Shown in pieces: positions 63,374-64,000 of a stretch of 64,000 nt of DNA. Numbering within the stretch: the stretch's first letter is position 1; every line of letters starts with the position of its first letter. Position numbers and translations under genes: made by a program. The stretch lies in contig NZ_JAJBZT010000002.1 of NCBI RefSeq assembly GCF_020564625.1, forward strand, positions 186,001 to 250,000, given 5' to 3'. This stretch comes from Leeia speluncae (lineage in GTDB: Bacteria; Pseudomonadota; Gammaproteobacteria; Burkholderiales; Leeiaceae). The notes under the pieces were generated by a model. The model did not search any database. It worked only from the letters and a program-made list of their open reading frames with translations, and was not told the DNA's origin.

Positions 63374-63739
63374 TTAGTTTAACGCCGAAATTTTTGACAG
63401 AAGCTCAGCTTGATCAACTGGTTTTACCAAGTAATCCCTCGCGCCTTGGCGTAGCCCCCAAATTTTGTCGGTTTCTTGGCCCTTGCTGGTGCACATAAAA
63501 ATAGGAATGTGCTTTGTCGCTTCGTCACGACTAATTTGACGCGTCGCTTGAAAGCCATTTAATCCAGGCATCACCACATCCATCAAAATCAAATCTGGCA
63601 TGATATCTTTTGCCTGTTGCACAGCTTGCTCACCACTTTCAAGCATCACAACCTGATACCCATTACGGGTTAGAATCTCACCAAGGAAGTGCCGTTCTGT
63701 CGGCGAGTCGTCTACAACTAGAATTTTCTTGATCGGCAT
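63374..63739 (-). CDS. pilH: PilH response regulator
   Basis: A 121-residue single-domain receiver: ILVVDDSPTERHFL at the N-terminus, phospho-acceptor D54 in LILMDVVMPGLNG, and K in DYLVKPVDQ. In Pseudomonas PilH acts as an output or phosphate sink countering PilG. AAGGG lies 9 nt before the ATG at 63739; a longer frame overlapping pilG lacks support. Confidence 0.9.
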   Translation of the reverse strand: MPIKKILVVDDSPTERHFLGEILTRNGYQVVMLESGEQAVQQAKDIMPDLILMDVVMPGLNGFQATRQISRDEATKHIPIFMCTSKGQETDKIWGLRQGARDYLVKPVDQAELLSKISALN

Positions 63740-63768
63740 AATTTCAAACACCCTTACGCAAGACTTTT

Positions 63769-64000
63769 TCAAACAGCCCGTTTAACACGGTCTGCCACAA
63801 CATTTAATAAGCTATCTTTAGTGAATGGCTTGGTTAAGTATTCATCAGACCCAACCATTCGGCCTCTTGCCCGGTCAAACAAGCCATCTTTGGAAGACAG
63901 CATGACAACTGGCGTAACTTGATAACGTGGATTTTTTTTGATCAGTGAGCAAGTTTGATAACCGTCCAGACGTGGCATCATTACATCTACAAAAATGATA
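63769..64000 (-). CDS. pilG: PilG response regulator (partial, 5' end outside the window)
   Basis: The C-terminal 76 residues of a receiver domain are present: the phospho-aspartate in IFVDVMMPRLDGYQ, VVMLSSKDG, the K-P lysine in EYLTKPF. Position first in the pilGHIJ-chpA order identifies it as PilG, which drives pilus extension and cAMP signalling. The N-terminus lies beyond the right edge. Confidence 0.88.
   Translation of the reverse strand, partial: IIFVDVMMPRLDGYQTCSLIKKNPRYQVTPVVMLSSKDGLFDRARGRMVGSDEYLTKPFTKDSLLNVVADRVKRAV

Noticed and set aside
1-64000. CRISPR arrays, tRNA/rRNA genes, insertion sequences or prophage genes
   Set aside because: No regularly spaced repeats, cloverleaf sequences, transposase or phage structural genes were seen while reading the window.

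Overview
The window looks like a chromosomal segment of a Gram-negative betaproteobacterium, probably of the Neisseriales group. The evidence is a PilG-PilH-PilI-PilJ-ChpA type IV pilus chemosensory cluster with a very large ChpA, a RegB/RegA redox two-component pair, C5-pathway HemL, TonB, Fur-like and Zur-like operators, and moderate GC content. The lineage is inferred from gene content, not from a search. No tRNA, rRNA, CRISPR array, prophage or insertion sequence was seen. Both ends cut genes: a REC-TPR protein on the left and pilG on the right.

Region by region. 1-5.2 kb: a partial response regulator, then a tyrosine-degradation set (FAH-family hydrolase, HPPD, a small VOC protein where homogentisate dioxygenase would be expected, maleylacetoacetate isomerase). 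5.2-7.0 kb: two tandem copies of an unknown exported protein, each behind an inverted-repeat promoter. 7.2-10.8 kb: a SiaA-SiaB-SiaC partner-switching module without an adjacent diguanylate cyclase, then small orphan genes. 10.8-19.1 kb: an iron island with an FbpABC-type ferric transporter diverging from a FecCD/BtuCD-type uptake system with an MFS transporter and a binding protein, with Fur-like boxes in three promoters. 19.1-32.9 kb: a sugar-acid island holding ChvE-GguA-GguB uptake, DgoK/DgoA, KGSA dehydrogenase, GguC/AraD1, a GbpR-like LysR regulator, a sugar-acid dehydratase, an SDR, a lactonase and a mutarotase.

32.9-37.6 kb: a peptide/nickel/opine-class ABC importer with a fused double ATPase behind a Zur-like box. 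37.8-41.3 kb: an overlapping three-gene operon of an Lgt-like membrane protein, a radical SAM protein of the MJ0619/tetraether-synthase type, and a ChrA transporter; this is the best candidate for an undescribed system. 41.4-54.6 kb: mostly housekeeping and orphan genes (thiD, rubredoxin, an M48 lipoprotein protease, a HemJ-like protein, a CYTH protein, hemL, an M14 peptidase, regBA, tonB). 54.6-64 kb: the pilus chemosensory operon.

How the genes fit together. The sugar island can carry L-arabinose to 2-oxoglutarate without phosphorylation, and through DgoK/DgoA it can carry D-galactose to pyruvate and glyceraldehyde 3-phosphate. A shared 33-bp composite motif lies upstream of both the GguC and the dehydratase operons. 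Several genes are flanked by long stem-loops without a U-tract, and in two cases the stem ends at the base before a start codon and pairs the Shine-Dalgarno sequence. Start codons were chosen from Shine-Dalgarno spacing, overlap with the upstream gene and family N-termini; all functional calls are by inspection only.
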